Origin: Opitutia bacterium
GTDB taxonomy: Bacteria > Verrucomicrobiota > Verrucomicrobiia > Opitutales > UBA953
Direction: 5' to 3'
DNA length: 64,000 nt
Assembly: GCA_003569165.1 (NCBI GenBank)
Contig: BGOI01000006.1
Coordinates: 48,630-112,629 of the forward strand
The translations under genes and the position numbers were made by a program. The notes under the pieces are model-generated. The model was not told the DNA's origin. It saw only the letters and a list, made by a program, of their open reading frames with translations, and did no database searches. Of this stretch, positions 18,513 through 28,310 are shown one piece after another (the stretch's first letter is position 1; each line of letters starts with the position of its first letter).

Positions 18513-20564
18513 GTGGAAGGCCTGCCTCCCGTCGATTTCCGCGGCGAGCTCAACAATGAGCAGTACGCCGCGGTGACCTCGCCGCGCGGCCCCGCGCTCG
18601 TGCTCGCCGGCGCTGGCTCGGGCAAGACCCGCACCCTCACCTACCGCGTCGCCTGGCTTCTGCACCAAGGCGCCAAGCCCTGGGACATTCTCCTGCTGAC
18701 CTTCACCAACAAGTCGGCCAAGGAGATGCTCGAACGCGTCGAGGACCTCACGGGCGTGCCGCGCGGCCAGTTCTGGGGCGGCACGTTCCATTCGATCGGC
18801 CAGCGCATCCTGCGCCGCAACGCGGCGGTGGCATCGCGTTCGCCTGACTTCACCATCCTCGACCAGAAGGAATCGGAACACCTTTTCTCTGAGATCGTGA
18901 AGTCGATCGACGGGGCGTTCATCAAGGATAAGACGAATCCCAAGGCGGCCGTCATCCTCGATGCCTACTCGCACGCCCGCAATACGCTGCGTCCGCTGCC
19001 GGACGTCCTCGCCGAACGACTTGACTGGATGAAGGGCGGCCCGGAGAAGCTGCTACAATTCTGCACGAGCTACGAGGCCGCGAAAAAGGAGCGCAACCTC
19101 TGCGACTTCGATGACCTACTCAGTCTCTGGCTTTACGTCCTCGAGAACGACCCGGCCGCCCTTGCCCACTATCGTCAGCGCTTCCAACACATCCTCGTGG
19201 ACGAGTTCCAGGACACGAACCGCCTGCAGAGCCGCATCATCGACCTGCTCGCCAGCGAGCACCAGATCATGGCCGTCGGCGACGACGCGCAGTGCATCTA
19301 CACGTGGCGTGGCGCCGACTGGGAGAATATCGTGGCCTTCCCGAACCGCCATCCGGGCACGCTCATCCACACGATCGACACGAACTACCGCTCGACGCCG
19401 GAGATCTTGGCCTTCGCCAACGAGATCCTCAGCCACCGTCCGCGCATCGAAGGCTTCGACCGTCGCCTCAAGGCCGTCCGCGCGCGTGGCCCGCAGCCCA
19501 CCGTCTTCACCGTCGGCGATACGTCGCAGCAAGCGAAGCTCGTGGTCCGCAAAATCATGCAGCTGCACCATGAAGGACACGCCTTGGCGGACATGCATGT
19601 CCTCTACCGCGCGCATTACCAGTCGCTCGACCTGCAGATGGAACTCAACGCGACGGGCGTACCGTTCGTCATCACCAGCGGCCATAAGTTCTTCGATCTC
19701 ACGCACGTGAAGGACATCCTCGCCCACCTGCGCTTCGTGCATAACCCGCTCGACCAGGTCGCGCTCTCCCGCCTGCTCTGCCTCCTCCCAAAGGTCGGCC
19801 CCGTCGCCGCCGAGAAAATCAGCAAGGCCGCCCGCGAGGTCGACCAAGCGCAAGGCCGCGGCATGGTCCGCGCGCTGCGTGACGATGCCGTCCTCAAGCG
19901 CGTTCCAGAATCGGCCAAGGACGACTTCAACGACCTTACCATCACGCTCGAGGACATGCTCGAAGGCCTTGAGGCCGCCAAAGCCAAGCCCGGCCCCGCC
20001 GGACCCGCGCCGGATCTTTTCGTCGCCGCCTCCGATGCGCACTCGATCAAGGTCGCACGCACGCCCGCCGAGACCGTCCGCGTCTGTATCGAGGGCTGGT
20101 ACGGTGGCTTCATCAAGACGATCTTCCCCGACTGGAAGGAACGCGAGCAGGACCTCCAGGGCCTCATCGGCTTTGCGTCCAAGTTCGAAGACGTCGGCGA
20201 CCTCGTCGCTCAGGTGGCCCTGCTCAACGGCGAGTCTTCCGACAAGAAGGCCGAGCCAGAGGAGGACATGCTTCGCCTCACCACCATCCATCAGTCCAAG
20301 GGACTCGAGTTCCCGATTGTCTTCCTCTTAGGCGTGGCCGACGGACTCCTCCCGCTGACCCGCGCTATCGACGAAGGCGACGTCGAAGAGGAGCGCCGGC
20401 TGTTCTACGTCGCCTGCACCCGGGCCGAGAACATGTTGTTCCTTTTCGCCCCCCGCTTCGCGGTCTCCGGTGAAGGCTACCGCCCGCTGGATCCCTGCCG
20501 TTTTCTGGAAGAAATGAGCCCGGATTGTTACGAATTGGCGGATTATGCCCATCGTCGGCTCTGA
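18513..20564 (+). CDS. UvrD/Rep/PcrA-family ATP-dependent DNA helicase
   Basis: This 683-aa superfamily 1A helicase moves 3'-5' on DNA. Motif I is 'AGAGSGKTRTLTYR' (Lys39), motif II 'LVDEFQDTNRLQ', motif III 'VGDDAQCIYTWRGAD' and motif V/VI 'TIHQSKGLEFPIVFLLG' with 'RRLFYVACTRAE'. The usual 'VGDDDQSIY' is here 'VGDDAQCIY', a mild deviation. The C-terminal extension found in UvrD/PcrA is missing or short. The start is a GTG three bases after lipA. It most likely acts in repair or replication restart. The exact paralogue (Rep, PcrA or UvrD) cannot be assigned. Confidence 0.9.
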   Translation: MEGLPPVDFRGELNNEQYAAVTSPRGPALVLAGAGSGKTRTLTYRVAWLLHQGAKPWDILLLTFTNKSAKEMLERVEDLTGVPRGQFWGGTFHSIGQRILRRNAAVASRSPDFTILDQKESEHLFSEIVKSIDGAFIKDKTNPKAAVILDAYSHARNTLRPLPDVLAERLDWMKGGPEKLLQFCTSYEAAKKERNLCDFDDLLSLWLYVLENDPAALAHYRQRFQHILVDEFQDTNRLQSRIIDLLASEHQIMAVGDDAQCIYTWRGADWENIVAFPNRHPGTLIHTIDTNYRSTPEILAFANEILSHRPRIEGFDRRLKAVRARGPQPTVFTVGDTSQQAKLVVRKIMQLHHEGHALADMHVLYRAHYQSLDLQMELNATGVPFVITSGHKFFDLTHVKDILAHLRFVHNPLDQVALSRLLCLLPKVGPVAAEKISKAAREVDQAQGRGMVRALRDDAVLKRVPESAKDDFNDLTITLEDMLEGLEAAKAKPGPAGPAPDLFVAASDAHSIKVARTPAETVRVCIEGWYGGFIKTIFPDWKEREQDLQGLIGFASKFEDVGDLVAQVALLNGESSDKKAEPEEDMLRLTTIHQSKGLEFPIVFLLGVADGLLPLTRAIDEGDVEEERRLFYVACTRAENMLFLFAPRFAVSGEGYRPLDPCRFLEEMSPDCYELADYAHRRL

Positions 20565-20652
20565 GCCCGTATGACAGCCAGACGGGGGTAGGTGCTTGCC
20601 TTTGCCTTGGGCGGGCATTTATGACTCACGCAAACTTTTACACGCTATCGCC

Positions 20653-22257
20653 ATGCCTAAGGTACTCGTCGCCGACAAAATCTCGCCCACCGGAGTTGCC
20701 CTCCTCAAAGCCCAGCCGGGCTATGAGGTCGTCGAAGCCTACGGCTCCACCCCCGAGCAGGTCCTAGTCCTTGTCGCGGACGTGGACGCTATCCTGGTCC
20801 GCTCTGAGACCCAGATTACCCGCGAAGTCCTCGCCGCCGCCCATCGCCTCGTCTGCGTAGGCCGTGCCGGCGTGGGCGTCGACAACATCGACGTCGAAGC
20901 CGCCACCGAACGTGGCGTCATCGTGATGAACACCCCTTCGGGCAACACCGTCGCGACCGCCGAGCTCACCTTCACCCACCTGCTCTCCCTCGCCCGCCCG
21001 GTACCGGAAGCCGTGCAGTCCATGCGCGAAGGCAAGTGGGACCGCAAGACCCTCTCGGGCTCCGAGCTCTTCGGCAAGACCCTCGGCGTGCTCGGCCTGG
21101 GCCGCATCGGCGCCGAAGTCTCCAAGCGCGCCCTCGCCTTCGGCATGAAGGTCCTCGCCTACGATCCTTATCTCACCGAAGCCCGCGCCAAGGCCCTCGG
21201 CGTCTCCATCGCGACCCTCGACGAAGTCTTCGCCCTCTCCGACTATATCACCGTCCACATGCCTCTCATCGAGAAGGGCAAGCAGGGCGCGACCGAAGGT
21301 ATGGTCGATGCAGCCGCTTTCGCCAAGATGAAGAAGGGCGTGAAGATCGTGAACTGTGCCCGCGGCGGCATCGTTGATGAGCTCGCCCTCGCCGAAGCTC
21401 TCAAGTCCGGCCAGTGCGGCGGCTGCGGTTTCGACGTGTTCGTCGAAGAACCCCTCGCCAAGGATCACCCGCTCCGCTCCCTCCCGAAGGCCCACCTCTC
21501 TCCGCACCTCGGTGCTTCCACGGCCGAAGCCCAGGAGAACGTCGGCGTCGAAGTCGCCGAAGCGGCAATCACTGTCCTCGGCGGCGGCTCGCCCGCCAAC
21601 GCGGTCAACCTGCCTTCCGTCGACTCCCAGACGCTCGCCGCGATCAAGCCGTTCCTCTCCCTCGCGCAGAAGCTCGGCGCCATCGCCCGTCAGCTCGCCG
21701 CCCCGGGTCGTATCGAATCCCTCCGCCTGACCACCTTTGGCACCGGCTCCGACCAGGGCGCCAACGCCATCGCCCGCGCCATCCAGCGCGGCTACCTGCG
21801 CGGCATCGTCGAAGGCGTCACCGACGTCAACGCCCCTGGCAAGCTCAAGGCCCTCGGCGTCGAGGTCCAGACCGTCCGCTCTTCCGCCGAAGCCGACTAC
21901 AAGGAACTCATCCTCGTCGAAGCCGTACTCGCGGGCGGCAAGTCCGTCTCCGTCGCCGGTACCGTGATCGGCAAAGCCCAGTCCCCTCGCATCGTCTCGA
22001 TCAACGGTCGCACCCTCGAGTTCATCCCCGAAGGCAAGCTACTGCTCATCGAGAACCAGGACCAGCCCGGCATCATCGGCGCCCTCGGCACCCTGCTCGC
22101 CAAGGAACGCGTGAACATCGCCAACATGGCCCTCAGCCGCAGCGGTGGCTCCAACGCCCTGGCCGTTTACCAGCTCGACACCGCTCCCGGCGCGGCGGCC
22201 ATCGCCGAGATCCTGCGTAATCCTGCGATTGTCAGCGCCAAGCTGATCGAAGCGTAA
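20653..22257 (+). CDS. serA: D-3-phosphoglycerate dehydrogenase
   Basis: This 534-aa long-form SerA makes the first step of serine synthesis, 3-phosphoglycerate to phosphohydroxypyruvate with NAD. The Rossmann motif is 'GVLGLGRIGAEVSKRA'. The catalytic region includes 'NCARGGIVDELAL' and the His in 'SPHLGASTAEAQ'. After the catalytic core there is the ASB domain and a C-terminal ACT domain ('LLIENQDQPGIIGALGTLLA'), usually the site of serine feedback. The start at 20653 matches 'MPKVLVADKIS'. An open frame extends upstream but has no homology. plsY begins four bases after the stop. Confidence 0.96.
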   Translation: MPKVLVADKISPTGVALLKAQPGYEVVEAYGSTPEQVLVLVADVDAILVRSETQITREVLAAAHRLVCVGRAGVGVDNIDVEAATERGVIVMNTPSGNTVATAELTFTHLLSLARPVPEAVQSMREGKWDRKTLSGSELFGKTLGVLGLGRIGAEVSKRALAFGMKVLAYDPYLTEARAKALGVSIATLDEVFALSDYITVHMPLIEKGKQGATEGMVDAAAFAKMKKGVKIVNCARGGIVDELALAEALKSGQCGGCGFDVFVEEPLAKDHPLRSLPKAHLSPHLGASTAEAQENVGVEVAEAAITVLGGGSPANAVNLPSVDSQTLAAIKPFLSLAQKLGAIARQLAAPGRIESLRLTTFGTGSDQGANAIARAIQRGYLRGIVEGVTDVNAPGKLKALGVEVQTVRSSAEADYKELILVEAVLAGGKSVSVAGTVIGKAQSPRIVSINGRTLEFIPEGKLLLIENQDQPGIIGALGTLLAKERVNIANMALSRSGGSNALAVYQLDTAPGAAAIAEILRNPAIVSAKLIEA

Positions 22258-22260
22258 GCG

Positions 22261-22902
22261 ATGTTCGCGGCCATCGGGATTTTCTTCCTACTCGGATACC
22301 TCCTCGGTTCCGTCAACTTCGCCGTGCTCGTGGCGAAGAAGCATGGTGTCGATATCCTGAAAGAAGGCTCCGGCAACCCCGGTGCCACGAACGTCAAGCG
22401 CGTGCTCGGCAAGGGTCCAGGCAACCTCGTCTTCGCACTCGATGTCTTGAAGGGTTTCGTCGGAGCCGGACTACCTTATCTCCTCCTCCGCATGGAAGAG
22501 ACTCCGCAGGCGGCAGAAATCCACTTCACGATCTGCGTCGCCGGCTTCGTCGGCACGCTGCTCGGCCACTGCTTCTCCTGCTTCCTGAAGTTCAAGGGCG
22601 GCAAGGGCGTGGCGTCGACCATCGGTGGCCTGATCGTGCTCCTGCCCATCCCGATTCTCATTGGTGCGACCCTCTGGGGCCTCATTTTCCTGCTCTCCCG
22701 TTACGTCTCCCTGGCGTCCATCATCCTCGGCGTTTCGCTGCCCGTCTCGTGCTGGGTGCTGCCGCTCTTCACTACGCTAAAGTTCAGCCCGGCCGAATTC
22801 TGGTTCGCCGCGGCGATCGCGGCCTTCAACGTCTGGACGCATCGTTCCAACATCGGCCGCCTGCTCGCCGGCACCGAGAATCGCTTCACCAAGAAAGCCT
22901 GA
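22261..22902 (+). CDS. plsY: Glycerol-3-phosphate acyltransferase (acyl-phosphate dependent)
   Basis: This 213-aa polytopic membrane enzyme transfers an acyl group from acyl-phosphate to glycerol-3-phosphate, the first step of phospholipid synthesis. The three PlsY loops are visible: 'LGSVNFAVLVAKKHGVDI' followed by 'GSGNPGATNVKRVLG', then 'KFKGGKGVASTIG', and finally 'HRSNIGRLLAGTENR'. It is slightly longer than E. coli PlsY (~205 aa). It sits tightly between serA and hom, whose start is 12 bases downstream. Its partner plsX is not in the window. Confidence 0.95.
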   Translation: MFAAIGIFFLLGYLLGSVNFAVLVAKKHGVDILKEGSGNPGATNVKRVLGKGPGNLVFALDVLKGFVGAGLPYLLLRMEETPQAAEIHFTICVAGFVGTLLGHCFSCFLKFKGGKGVASTIGGLIVLLPIPILIGATLWGLIFLLSRYVSLASIILGVSLPVSCWVLPLFTTLKFSPAEFWFAAAIAAFNVWTHRSNIGRLLAGTENRFTKKA

Positions 22903-22913
22903 CCCATTTCGCA

Positions 22914-24245
22914 ATGACCGCCCCTCGCACCATCGGCATCGGCATCCTCGGCTTCGGCACCGTCGGCCAAGGCGTCTGGAAGCACCTACACGAGAAGCAG
23001 GCCGACCTCGAATCGCGACTCGGCGTGAAGCTCGACCTCCGCAAGGCCTCCGTCCGTGACTTAAAGAAGAAGCGTGCCGTCAAGATTCCGGCCTCGAAGC
23101 TGACGACTAACGTCAACGAGATCATCGACGACCCAAAAGTCCATGTGGTCTGCGAACTGATCGGTGGCACCACCAAGGCCCGCGAACTCACGCTGCGCGC
23201 CCTGCGCCTTGGCAAGGTGGTCGTCTCCGCCAACAAAGCCCTGCTCTGCGAGCACGGACCAGAAATTTTCCAGGCCGTACGTAAGCATGGCGGCCAGTTC
23301 CTCTTCGAAGCCAGCGTCGCTGGCGGTATCCCGATCATTAAGGCCATCCGCGAAGGCCTCGTCGCTAATCGCTTTGAGCTGATCGTCGGCATCCTCAACG
23401 GTACCTGTAACCACATCCTCACCCGCATGGGCGAAGATGGCCTTTCGTTCCCCGACGCCCTCAAGGAAGCCCAGGAACTTGGCTACGCCGAAGCCGACCC
23501 GACACTCGACGTCGACGGTATCGATGCTTTCCACAAGGCCTCGATCCTCGCCTGGCTCGCGCACGGCAAGTGGGCGCCGCCCGCCCGGACGCTCGTCGAA
23601 GGCATCCGCAAGATCGGCCCGGCCGATATCGATTTCGCCCGCCGCTTTGGCTTCGCGCTCAAGCACCTCGCCGTCATCCGCCGCGACTTCAAGGCCAACT
23701 GGATGACCGTCGGCGTCTACCCTTCCCTTGTCCCTAACCGCGACATCCTCGCCCGCGTCTCTGGCGTCAACAACGGCATCACCCTGCGCGGTGACGTCGT
23801 CGGCGCCACCACGCTCACCGGACGCGGTGCCGGCGGCGATGCCACCGCTTCCGCCGTCATCGGCGACATCGTCGACGCCATCGCTGCTCTCACCGGTCCG
23901 ATCTCACAGGCGCTTTCGCCCGAAGCCCTCGCCGCCCGCGAGAAAGCCGGCCGCGCCCTGCGCATGGCCTCGATCGACGAGATCGTCTCGCCCTTCTACC
24001 TGCGTCTCTCGCTGCTCGACAAGGCCGGCGTCTCCGAAGGTGTCTATCGCATCTTCTCGAAGCACAAGGTGTCCATCGCCCGAGTCATCCAGTACGAACA
24101 CCCGAACCAGGGCCGCGGTACCGTCACCCTTTCGACCTACCCGGTCAGCGAACGCAAGATGTCCGCAGTCTTGACAGAATTGCGCCGACTCAAGACGGTG
24201 CTCGAGGAGCCCGTCGTGCTCCGCATCTTCTCTCCCGAATCCTGA
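22914..24245 (+). CDS. hom: Homoserine dehydrogenase
   Basis: The 443-aa enzyme reduces aspartate semialdehyde to homoserine. The NAD(P) motif 'GILGFGTVGQGVW' is at the N-terminus. The catalytic region has 'SVAGGIPIIKAIREGL', 'GILNGTCNHILTRM' and 'AEADPTLDVDGIDAFHK'. A C-terminal ACT domain ('DKAGVSEGVYRIFSKHKVSI') suggests threonine feedback. The ATG at 22914 is used because 'MTAPRTIGIGILGFG' begins the family alignment. It is directly followed by aspartate kinase (7-base gap), so both ends of the shared aspartate pathway are in one unit. Confidence 0.96.
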   Translation: MTAPRTIGIGILGFGTVGQGVWKHLHEKQADLESRLGVKLDLRKASVRDLKKKRAVKIPASKLTTNVNEIIDDPKVHVVCELIGGTTKARELTLRALRLGKVVVSANKALLCEHGPEIFQAVRKHGGQFLFEASVAGGIPIIKAIREGLVANRFELIVGILNGTCNHILTRMGEDGLSFPDALKEAQELGYAEADPTLDVDGIDAFHKASILAWLAHGKWAPPARTLVEGIRKIGPADIDFARRFGFALKHLAVIRRDFKANWMTVGVYPSLVPNRDILARVSGVNNGITLRGDVVGATTLTGRGAGGDATASAVIGDIVDAIAALTGPISQALSPEALAAREKAGRALRMASIDEIVSPFYLRLSLLDKAGVSEGVYRIFSKHKVSIARVIQYEHPNQGRGTVTLSTYPVSERKMSAVLTELRRLKTVLEEPVVLRIFSPES

Positions 24246-24252
24246 TCCTCCG

Positions 24253-25470
24253 GTGGCCCTCATCGTCCAGAAATACGGCGGCACTTCCGTCGGCAGTGTC
24301 GACCGCATCCAGAACGTTGCGGCCAAGATCAAGGAACAGTGGTCGAAGGGGAATCGCATCGTCGTGGTCGTCTCCGCTCGTAGCGGCGTGACCAACGACC
24401 TCATCGCCCGCGCCAAGGCCCTCTCCAAACTGCCGGACGAACGCGAGATGGACGTCCTCATGGCCGTGGGGGAACAGGAAACCATCGCCCTGACGGTCAT
24501 GGCCCTCCACGCCATCGGCGTGCCCGCCGTCTCCCGCACGGGCGCTCAGGCCGGCATCTTCACGGACGACATCCACACCCGCGCCCGCATTACCCGCATC
24601 ACCGGCGGCGACCTGCTCGCCCGACTCGACGAAGGCAAAGTCGTCGTGGTCGCCGGCTTCCAGGGCTGCACGGAACAGGGCGAAGTCACCACCCTCGGCC
24701 GCGGCGGTTCGGATCTCACCGCCATCGCAGTCGCCGCCTCCATTAAGGCCGATCTCTGCCAAATCTACACCGACGTCGACGGCGTCTACACCGCCGACCC
24801 CCGCATCGTGCTCAACGCGAGCAAGCTGACGGAAATCTCCTACGAAGAGATGCTCGAGCTCGCCTCCAGCGGGTCCAAGGTCATGCAGTCCCGCTCCGTA
24901 GAGTTCGCCCAGAAATATAACGTGCCCTTCGAGGTCCGTTCCTCCTTTAACGACCAACCTGGTACTATCGTGAAAGCCATCGACAAAACCCTCGAAGACG
25001 CGGCTATCGCCGGCGTCGCCCTCGACCGCCTGCAGACCCGCGTCACGGTGAACGACCTGCCCGACAGCCCGCAGGCCCTCTCCGCCCTCTTCGATGACCT
25101 CGGCGAAGCCGGCCTGAGCGTCGACATGATTATCAAGAACCTGGGCAAGGACGGTAAAGCCAACCTGACCTTCTCGGTGACCACCGCCGAGTTCTCCCGC
25201 GTCGAAGCCGTCGTCGGCCAGACCCTCAAGAAGCTCGGCTCCGGCTCCGTCCGCTCCGCCGGCGAAATCTCCAAACTCTCCATCGTAGGCGTGGGTATGA
25301 TTTCCCACCCCGGCGTCGCCGGCACCCTCTTCAAGGCCCTCGCCTCCGTCGGTATCAATAGCGAGCTCATCACGACCTCCGAGATCAAGATCTCCGTCGC
25401 CTTGGACCCCGCCAAGGCCGACGCCGCCGTGCGCGCCGTGCATACGGCCTTCGGTCTCGATAAGGCCTGA
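24253..25470 (+). CDS. lysC: Aspartate kinase
   Basis: The 405-aa monofunctional aspartokinase phosphorylates aspartate for Lys/Thr/Met synthesis. The kinase signature 'VQKYGGTSVGSVDRI' is at the very start. 'LGRGGSDLTAIAVAA' and 'YTDVDGVYTADPR' form the active site. Two ACT modules follow ('VTVNDLPDSPQALSALFDDL' and 'IVGVGMISHPGVAGTLFKAL'). The start codon is GTG at 24253, seven bases after hom. Length is that of the alpha-subunit type. An internal start for a beta subunit is possible but cannot be seen. Confidence 0.96.
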   Translation: MALIVQKYGGTSVGSVDRIQNVAAKIKEQWSKGNRIVVVVSARSGVTNDLIARAKALSKLPDEREMDVLMAVGEQETIALTVMALHAIGVPAVSRTGAQAGIFTDDIHTRARITRITGGDLLARLDEGKVVVVAGFQGCTEQGEVTTLGRGGSDLTAIAVAASIKADLCQIYTDVDGVYTADPRIVLNASKLTEISYEEMLELASSGSKVMQSRSVEFAQKYNVPFEVRSSFNDQPGTIVKAIDKTLEDAAIAGVALDRLQTRVTVNDLPDSPQALSALFDDLGEAGLSVDMIIKNLGKDGKANLTFSVTTAEFSRVEAVVGQTLKKLGSGSVRSAGEISKLSIVGVGMISHPGVAGTLFKALASVGINSELITTSEIKISVALDPAKADAAVRAVHTAFGLDKA

Positions 25471-25520
25471 ACCGGCACTCGCCTCTTGCCCGCCGGCCCG
25501 CTCCGACCATAGTCGGGGCG

Positions 25521-28310
25521 ATGCTGCGGTTCACCCTGGCCACCTTCCTCGCCCTCGGCGTCCTGCTGCCGGGTCAGGTCGGGTCGCAGGACCTGCCGCC
25601 TAACGTAATCACGACGAACGCGGCCGTCAGCCCGGGCGATCTGCCCGACCGGCGGACGCTGCTAGGACTGGCCGACCAAGCTTTGGCCGCGGGACTCTCC
25701 TCCACGGCCTCCGGTTTCTACGCCCAGCTACTCGCCGACCCAAAGCTCAGCGACAAGGATCGCGAACAGGCCGGACTCGGCCTGTCCGCCGCCTACATCG
25801 AACGAACCCGTACGGCCGAAGCCAAGGCGACGGTGAAGTTCCTGCCGAAGTCGCCTCGCAAGTCACTCCGCGAAGGGCTCATCGCTCTACTGGAGAATGA
25901 CCCCGACGGGGCCCGTGCTTTTTCGGTCGACCTGAACATCGCCGCCCTCCCCCCGTACGAAATTGCTTGGGGGCATGCACTTCGGTGGATGGTCGCAGGC
26001 GCCGAGAGCGACAACCTCAACATCAACCTCGCGCAAGAAGCTATCACGCGCACGGCCGTTTCCGAAGAACAGCGTCAGCGCATCGAAGTCCTCGGTTACC
26101 GCGCGATGATCGTCGCCGGCAAGGTGGAGCAGCGCACCGTCTCGGCATTGCGCGAACTTGCCGCCGACGCCAAGGGCACGCCACTCGCTTTCGACTACGC
26201 CCGGAATCTCGCGCTGGCACTCGCGCACCTCAAGGATACCAAAGGCGCCGCCCAAGCCCTCGCCCAGGCCGGCACCTTACCCCCTGCGCGCCAAGCGGAG
26301 GCCGACCTTCTCGCTGGACTCATCCTCGGAACAGATAAGGCCGAAGGACGCGAACGCCTTAAAGACGCCGCCCGTAATCCCGCAAATATTGCGATTCGGC
26401 TGACGGCGCTACGCGCGTTGGTCGCCGCGGCTGACCCTCGCGCTGAAACAGATCCCGCCAAGCCGATCGATACGAAAGCGATCGCCAACGAAGTAAACGA
26501 CTTCCTGCTCCGTCGTAACCCAGGCCAGCTCTCCTATTACTGCCCGCGCGACCTCAAGGTCCTGGATTCCATCCACCTCGCCCGCGCCCAGTTGATGCTC
26601 TTCGCTGGCAGTCGCGAAAAAGCCCGCCAGGCCGCCGAAGACCTGCTCAAGGATGTCCCCGCCAGCCCGCTCGTCCGCGAAGCCACCCGCACGCTCGCCA
26701 TCGCAGCCTGGGGCGACGGCTCCTATCGTCTCGCCGCGACGCATCTCACGACCCTGGGCGAAAGCAGCATCGAACCAGAACGCGCACAACTCCGCATCGC
26801 CGCCGCCGATTGCCTGTTCCTCGCCAAAGATTTCGTTCTTGCCGAAAAAGCCTACGCCGCCCTGCAGAAGGACGCGGCCGATACGAAAATCTCCGAAGAC
26901 GCCTTTCACCAGCGCATCCTCAGCCTACTCGAGACAAGCGATGAGATCAGCGACTGGAATCGCACGACGGAAGTGATCGAAGAGGCGGCTCGCTCTAATC
27001 GTACCCGCACCAAGGAGCCTATTTGGTCGGCCATCTGGAGCCTCGTCGAGGACATGCGCAAGGCTCAGCGGCCGGCCGACGCCGAACGCCTGCTGGCCCG
27101 ACTGGACCCGCTCACTCGCGGCGCCCGCATCGATTATGACCTGCGGTTCACCTGGCAGCGGGCACTCCTAGCCATCGCCAACAATAATCCCACTGAAGCG
27201 AGCCGGCTTGCCGCGGAGATCGATCGCAAGCTCTCTAATCTGCCCGCCGGTGCGACGCCAGATGAACTGAGTAAGGCCGTACCGGAACTCCGGGGACATG
27301 CGGCGCTTCTCAAGGCACGCACCTCGCTCAACGCCGGCGCCGCCAAAGGCCTCGACGAACTCGTCGGGCTGCGTCGGCAGTTCGGCAAGGTCCCCGCCGC
27401 CGCGGCCTCCTACCTCGTCGAAGGCCGCCACCTGGCCTCCGTCGGTCGTAACGCGGAAGCCCAGGCGCGCTTCGAATCCCTCGCCGAGGAATTCAAGGGT
27501 GAGCCCAATCTTGCCGAATTCGCCGCGCTCGGCCTCTACGAAGCCGCCGAACAGTCCGCGCTCCAGGCACCGACCGGCGGCGAGGACAAGCTTACGCACG
27601 CGGTCTTGCTCCTCGAACGCTTCACCGCGACCTACCCACAGAACGCCTTAATCTTCCGCGTGTCGCTTCGTCGAGCCGAAATCCTCCGCACGCTCGGGCA
27701 GTTCGACAAATCTCTCCTCGTTCTCGAGGGCCTCATCCGCGACAAGCCGACCGACCCTTCCCGCCCGCAGGCCGAGATGGCCCGCGCGGACTCCCTCTTC
27801 GGAATGGCCCAGCAGTGGCGCGACCGCAACGGACAGCTTGACCGCCAGCGCGTCTCCCGTGCCGCCGCCGCCTACGAGCGCATCGCGGAAGCCTGGGCCA
27901 AGGATTCGGACGACATGCAGATTGAAGCCTGGTACAAATGGGCGCTCACGCTCATCGAACGTTCCCGGACTGAGACCGGTCTCGAAGCGGCCGCCACACG
28001 CGGCGAAGCCCGTAAGATTCTGCTCCGCGCCTTGGGCGCCCTGCGCGATGCAACCGCCCGCGCCGCCGCGGACACCGCGGGCAGGCTCTCCCCCGAAGGC
28101 CGCCTGTGGCTCTCTCGTTCCGTATTGCTCATGGCCGAGACCTGCGAGCTGGACGGCGATCGCGCCGAGGCCATCGCCGCCTACAAGATCATCGTCAACG
28201 TCAACCAGGGGCAGCCTTCCGCTCAGTCACGCCTGCCGGGCCAGTCCACCGCCGAAAGCAAACTTGCGACCCTCCGCAATTCATCGTCCAATCCTTCTAA
28301 GCCCCAATGA
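25521..28310 (+). CDS. Large exported TPR-repeat protein
   Basis: The 929-aa protein has the Sec signal 'MLRFTLATFLALGVLLPGQV'. It consists almost entirely of helical repeats rich in Ala, Leu, Arg and Glu, e.g. 'AQARFESLAEEFKGEPNLAE' and 'FDKSLLVLEGLIRDKPTDPS'. These are tetratricopeptide-like and resemble YbgF/CpoB or BamD-type periplasmic scaffolds, but the protein is much larger. Its stop overlaps the start of the ExbB-like gene (ATGA), and an ExbD-like gene follows. I infer that it is the periplasmic partner of an energised envelope complex. No catalytic motif is seen and the family is not recognised beyond TPR. Confidence 0.82.
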   Translation: MLRFTLATFLALGVLLPGQVGSQDLPPNVITTNAAVSPGDLPDRRTLLGLADQALAAGLSSTASGFYAQLLADPKLSDKDREQAGLGLSAAYIERTRTAEAKATVKFLPKSPRKSLREGLIALLENDPDGARAFSVDLNIAALPPYEIAWGHALRWMVAGAESDNLNINLAQEAITRTAVSEEQRQRIEVLGYRAMIVAGKVEQRTVSALRELAADAKGTPLAFDYARNLALALAHLKDTKGAAQALAQAGTLPPARQAEADLLAGLILGTDKAEGRERLKDAARNPANIAIRLTALRALVAAADPRAETDPAKPIDTKAIANEVNDFLLRRNPGQLSYYCPRDLKVLDSIHLARAQLMLFAGSREKARQAAEDLLKDVPASPLVREATRTLAIAAWGDGSYRLAATHLTTLGESSIEPERAQLRIAAADCLFLAKDFVLAEKAYAALQKDAADTKISEDAFHQRILSLLETSDEISDWNRTTEVIEEAARSNRTRTKEPIWSAIWSLVEDMRKAQRPADAERLLARLDPLTRGARIDYDLRFTWQRALLAIANNNPTEASRLAAEIDRKLSNLPAGATPDELSKAVPELRGHAALLKARTSLNAGAAKGLDELVGLRRQFGKVPAAAASYLVEGRHLASVGRNAEAQARFESLAEEFKGEPNLAEFAALGLYEAAEQSALQAPTGGEDKLTHAVLLLERFTATYPQNALIFRVSLRRAEILRTLGQFDKSLLVLEGLIRDKPTDPSRPQAEMARADSLFGMAQQWRDRNGQLDRQRVSRAAAAYERIAEAWAKDSDDMQIEAWYKWALTLIERSRTETGLEAAATRGEARKILLRALGALRDATARAAADTAGRLSPEGRLWLSRSVLLMAETCELDGDRAEAIAAYKIIVNVNQGQPSAQSRLPGQSTAESKLATLRNSSSNPSKPQ

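Noticed and set aside
24190..25443. Open frame of 417 codons antisense to lysC, Gly/Asp/Val-rich
   Set aside because: It is a mirror of the aspartate kinase codons. lysC has complete motifs, so this is a shadow.
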